The translations under genes were made by a program, and so were the position numbers. From positions 1-7,027 of the forward strand of contig JAUJMB010000083.1 in assembly GCA_030447045.1 (NCBI GenBank): 7,027 bases of DNA, given 5' to 3'. The notes below the pieces were generated by a model. The model had not been told where the DNA came from. It searched no databases and was given only the letters and a program-made list of their open reading frames with translations. The stretch is from Rubrobacteraceae bacterium. Its GTDB lineage: Bacteria > Actinomycetota > Rubrobacteria > Rubrobacterales > Rubrobacteraceae. Below are positions 5,447 to 7,027 of the stretch, in pieces; within the stretch, counting starts at the first letter, position 1, and the number at the start of each line of letters is the position of its first letter.

Positions 5447-5512
5447 CTACGAGGTTTCGGTCTCCCGGAGCCGGCGCGAAAGCGAGTAGTCGAAGAAGGT
5501 CAACGCGGCCAT
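5447..5512 (-). CDS. Tiny ORF, probably the displaced last helix of the upstream membrane gene
   Basis: Twenty-one codons starting at an ATG (5512-5510) whose first base is the last base of the upstream stop (TGATG). It encodes a hydrophobic start (AALTFFDYSL) and a charged tail (RRLRETETS). By itself it is too short for a helix with flanks, but joined to the upstream gene it would give a natural fourth membrane helix with a cytoplasmic tail. Either stop-start coupling makes a separate peptide, or the pair is one gene with a one-base shift. I favour the second. Confidence 0.4.
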   Translation of the reverse strand: MAALTFFDYSLSRRLRETETS

Positions 5513-5805
5513 CAGGCCGGCCCGGCCCCCGCGCGCCGGGGACCTCCCTGCACCACGACGCGGGCGTAGACGAGGCCGATAGTGGCGTTCAGGATCGCCC
5601 GAACCAGCATCCACCGAGCCCGGCGGCGGCCCAGCAGCAGCCCCGAGCCCAGGATCAGGTCCACCCCGCCGACGAGGCGCGCGAGGCCCTCGCGGTCCAC
5701 CCAACCCGAAACATTCGCGCTTCGGCGGGGGTCCAGCGTCAGGGCCGCCCCCATGCCGAGGCTCACCCACCCTACCCCCGTCGAGAGCCTGGCCGCGGCT
5801 CTCAC
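5512..5805 (-). CDS. Small multi-helix membrane protein in the heme operon
   Basis: A 97-residue membrane protein with three hydrophobic segments at about 9-24, 42-60 and 66-85. After the first comes a DPRRSANVSGWVDREGLAR loop, then the GGVDLILGSGLLLGRRRARW block. The layout resembles small four-helix DUF4267-like membrane proteins, which usually have a fourth helix after the third; here the frame stops after a Gly/Pro/Arg-rich stretch (GGPRRAGAGPA), and the expected helix lies in another frame. The start is GTG at 5805, sharing GTGA with the stop of cobA-hemD, so the two are translationally coupled. The ribosome site is weak, as is usual for such overlaps. Its role in tetrapyrrole synthesis, if any, is unknown; it may simply travel with the operon. 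Confidence 0.62.
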   Translation of the reverse strand: MRAAARLSTGVGWVSLGMGAALTLDPRRSANVSGWVDREGLARLVGGVDLILGSGLLLGRRRARWMLVRAILNATIGLVYARVVVQGGPRRAGAGPA

Positions 5806-7027
5806 CGCTGCGCGGGGTCCGTGGCGAGCAGGTCCACGACGGCCTCGACCAGACCCGGGATGGTGTACTCGCTCGCCTCGGCGTCCACCCCAAGGTCGAA
5901 GCCGCGGGCGGTATCGGCGGTGATCGGGCCGATGCACACCACCCGCGCCCCGGCCAGCAGCCGCGAGGCCTCTCCGGCGCCGAAGGCCCCCACGAAGTTC
6001 TCCACCGTGGAGCTCGCGGTGAACGTGACGCAGTCGATGCTTCCAGCCTCAAGCTCCCGCGCCAGCGCCTCCTTCCCCTCGGAGGAGGGCACGGTCTCGT
6101 ACGCGGGCGGGACGACCACCTCGGCCCCGGCCTCCCGCAGCCTCTCCGGCAAGACCTCGCGGGCCACCTTCGCGCGCGGTATCAGGACGCGCTTGCCGGC
6201 GAGCGAGCCGTCCTTTATCGCCTCGATGAGGGCCTCGGCCCGGAACTCCTCGGGCACCACGTCCACCCTCAGCCCTACCGCCTCGAGCGCCCCCGCCGTC
6301 GCGGGCCCGATGGCAGCGACCTTCGCCTCGCGCGGGACGGCCCGAAGGTCCAGGCCGTGGTGGCGCAGGCGCTCCAGGAACGCATCCACGCCGTTCACGC
6401 TCGTGAAGACCAGCCAGTCGAAGGAGTCGAGGCTCAGGATCGCCCCGTCGAGGGGGCCGAAGTCCTCCGGCGGCCTCACCTCGATCGTCGGGAACTCGCG
6501 CACCTCCGCCCCGAGCCCCACGAGCTCGGCGGAGAGCTCGCCGGCCTGCGCCCGCGCCCGGGTGACGACGATGCGGCGCCCGAAGAGGGGGCGCCTCTCG
6601 TACCATCCGAGGCCCGCCTCCCTGAGGTTCACCACGTCGCCGACGACCGTGATGGCCGGCGGTTTCAGCCTCGCCTCCTCGACGCGTTCGGCGATGTCCG
6701 CGAGCGTGCCGGTGACGGTGCGCTGCTCGGGCAGGGTGCCCCACCGGACCACGGCCACGGGTGTCTCGGGGTCCCTGCCGGCCTCCATGAGCTCCGCGGA
6801 GATCTCGCGCAGACGGCCCACGCCCATGTAGAGCACCAGCGTGTCGGCGCCGCGCGCGATGCCCTTCCAGTCCACGTCCGAGCGTCCCTTGGTCGGGTCC
6901 TCGTGGCCCGTGACGAACGCGACGCTCGTCGAGACGTTGCGGTGGGTGACGGGGATGCCGGCGTAGGCCGGTGCCGCCACGCCGCTCGTGACGCCGGGGA
7001 CCACCTCGAAGGGGATGCCGGCCTCTA
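5802..7027 (-). CDS. cobA-hemD: Fused uroporphyrinogen-III C-methyltransferase / uroporphyrinogen-III synthase (5' end outside window)
   Basis: The frame is open to the right edge, so the N-terminal part of the methyltransferase is missing; about 407 residues are visible. Numbering from the GTG codon at 7004, residues 1 to about 130 are the SUMT domain: VVPGVTSGVAAPAYAGIP just before and after the edge of this numbering, DTLVLYMGVGRL (54-65), TPVAVVRWGT (81-90) and ITVVGDVVNLRE (118-129). A short WYERRPLFG linker leads into HemD at about 143: RRIVVTRARAQAGELSAEL, FDWLVFTSVNGVDAF (195-209), VAAIGPATAGAL (229-240), RVLIPRAKVAREVLPERL (272-289), VTFTASSTVENFVGAF (326-341) and ICIGP-like VVCIGPITAD (355-364). 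HemD cyclises hydroxymethylbilane with ring D inversion; SUMT then methylates C2 and C7 using S-adenosylmethionine to give precorrin-2. The fusion places the branch point between heme and siroheme/cobalamin in one polypeptide. It overlaps the next gene by four bases. Confidence 0.95.
   Translation of the reverse strand, partial: EAGIPFEVVPGVTSGVAAPAYAGIPVTHRNVSTSVAFVTGHEDPTKGRSDVDWKGIARGADTLVLYMGVGRLREISAELMEAGRDPETPVAVVRWGTLPEQRTVTGTLADIAERVEEARLKPPAITVVGDVVNLREAGLGWYERRPLFGRRIVVTRARAQAGELSAELVGLGAEVREFPTIEVRPPEDFGPLDGAILSLDSFDWLVFTSVNGVDAFLERLRHHGLDLRAVPREAKVAAIGPATAGALEAVGLRVDVVPEEFRAEALIEAIKDGSLAGKRVLIPRAKVAREVLPERLREAGAEVVVPPAYETVPSSEGKEALARELEAGSIDCVTFTASSTVENFVGAFGAGEASRLLAGARVVCIGPITADTARGFDLGVDAEASEYTIPGLVEAVVDLLATDPAQR

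Noticed and set aside
4826..5569. Plus-strand frame of 247 codons opposite hemB
   Set aside because: HemB on the minus strand is unambiguous, and this frame is His/Val/Arg-rich with no motif.
5821..6831. Plus-strand frame of 336 codons opposite cobA-hemD
   Set aside because: Ser/Arg/Thr-rich shadow of the fused enzyme; no domain and no ribosome site support.

Overview
The window is very GC-rich. Its genes use GTG as well as ATG starts, have strong GGAGG-type ribosome sites, and show the codon pattern GC3 > GC1 > GC2. Together with the fused cobA-hemD gene beside hemB, this suggests a high-GC Gram-positive bacterium; a Rubrobacter-like actinobacterium is my best guess. This is inferred from gene style and synteny and was not tested by search. 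Most of the window is ordinary chromosome: I see no CRISPR array, transposase, integrase, rRNA or tRNA.

Layout. 1-117 (-): N-terminus of a membrane protein that leaves the window on the left, with a possible promoter and two small dyads upstream. 354-1022 (-): a TVP38/TMEM64 (VTT domain) membrane protein. 1023-1714: a long stretch with no intact gene. It holds hairpins and a + strand reading frame that still has a coding-like base pattern but is broken by stops. 1715-2662 (+): an eight-helix membrane protein made of two repeats of one four-helix unit. It converges on 2717-2995 (-), a small single-helix protein, with a strong hairpin terminator between them. 3079-3486 (-): a short, single-domain TrmO-type tRNA methyltransferase. 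Divergent from it are 3601-4041 (+), a membrane-anchored coiled-coil protein, and 4118-4348 (+), a small glutaredoxin-like protein ending Cys-Thr-Val-stop, which fits the Uxx-star redox family in its cysteine form.

The right third (4397-7027, - strand) is a tetrapyrrole operon read right to left. It contains a fused uroporphyrinogen-III methyltransferase/uroporphyrinogen-III synthase (5' end outside the window), then a small membrane protein overlapping it by four bases, then hemB. HemB makes porphobilinogen. HemD closes the linear tetrapyrrole to uroporphyrinogen III. CobA methylates that toward precorrin-2 for siroheme or cobalamin. The small membrane gene between them appears to have its last helix displaced by one base into another frame.

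I do not see a clearly new multi-gene system. The observations most worth checking are the Cys-form Uxx-star protein, the internally duplicated membrane protein, the possible frameshift at 5512-5540, the decayed frame at 1319-1546, and a hairpin that may mask the ribosome site of the 2717-2995 gene.
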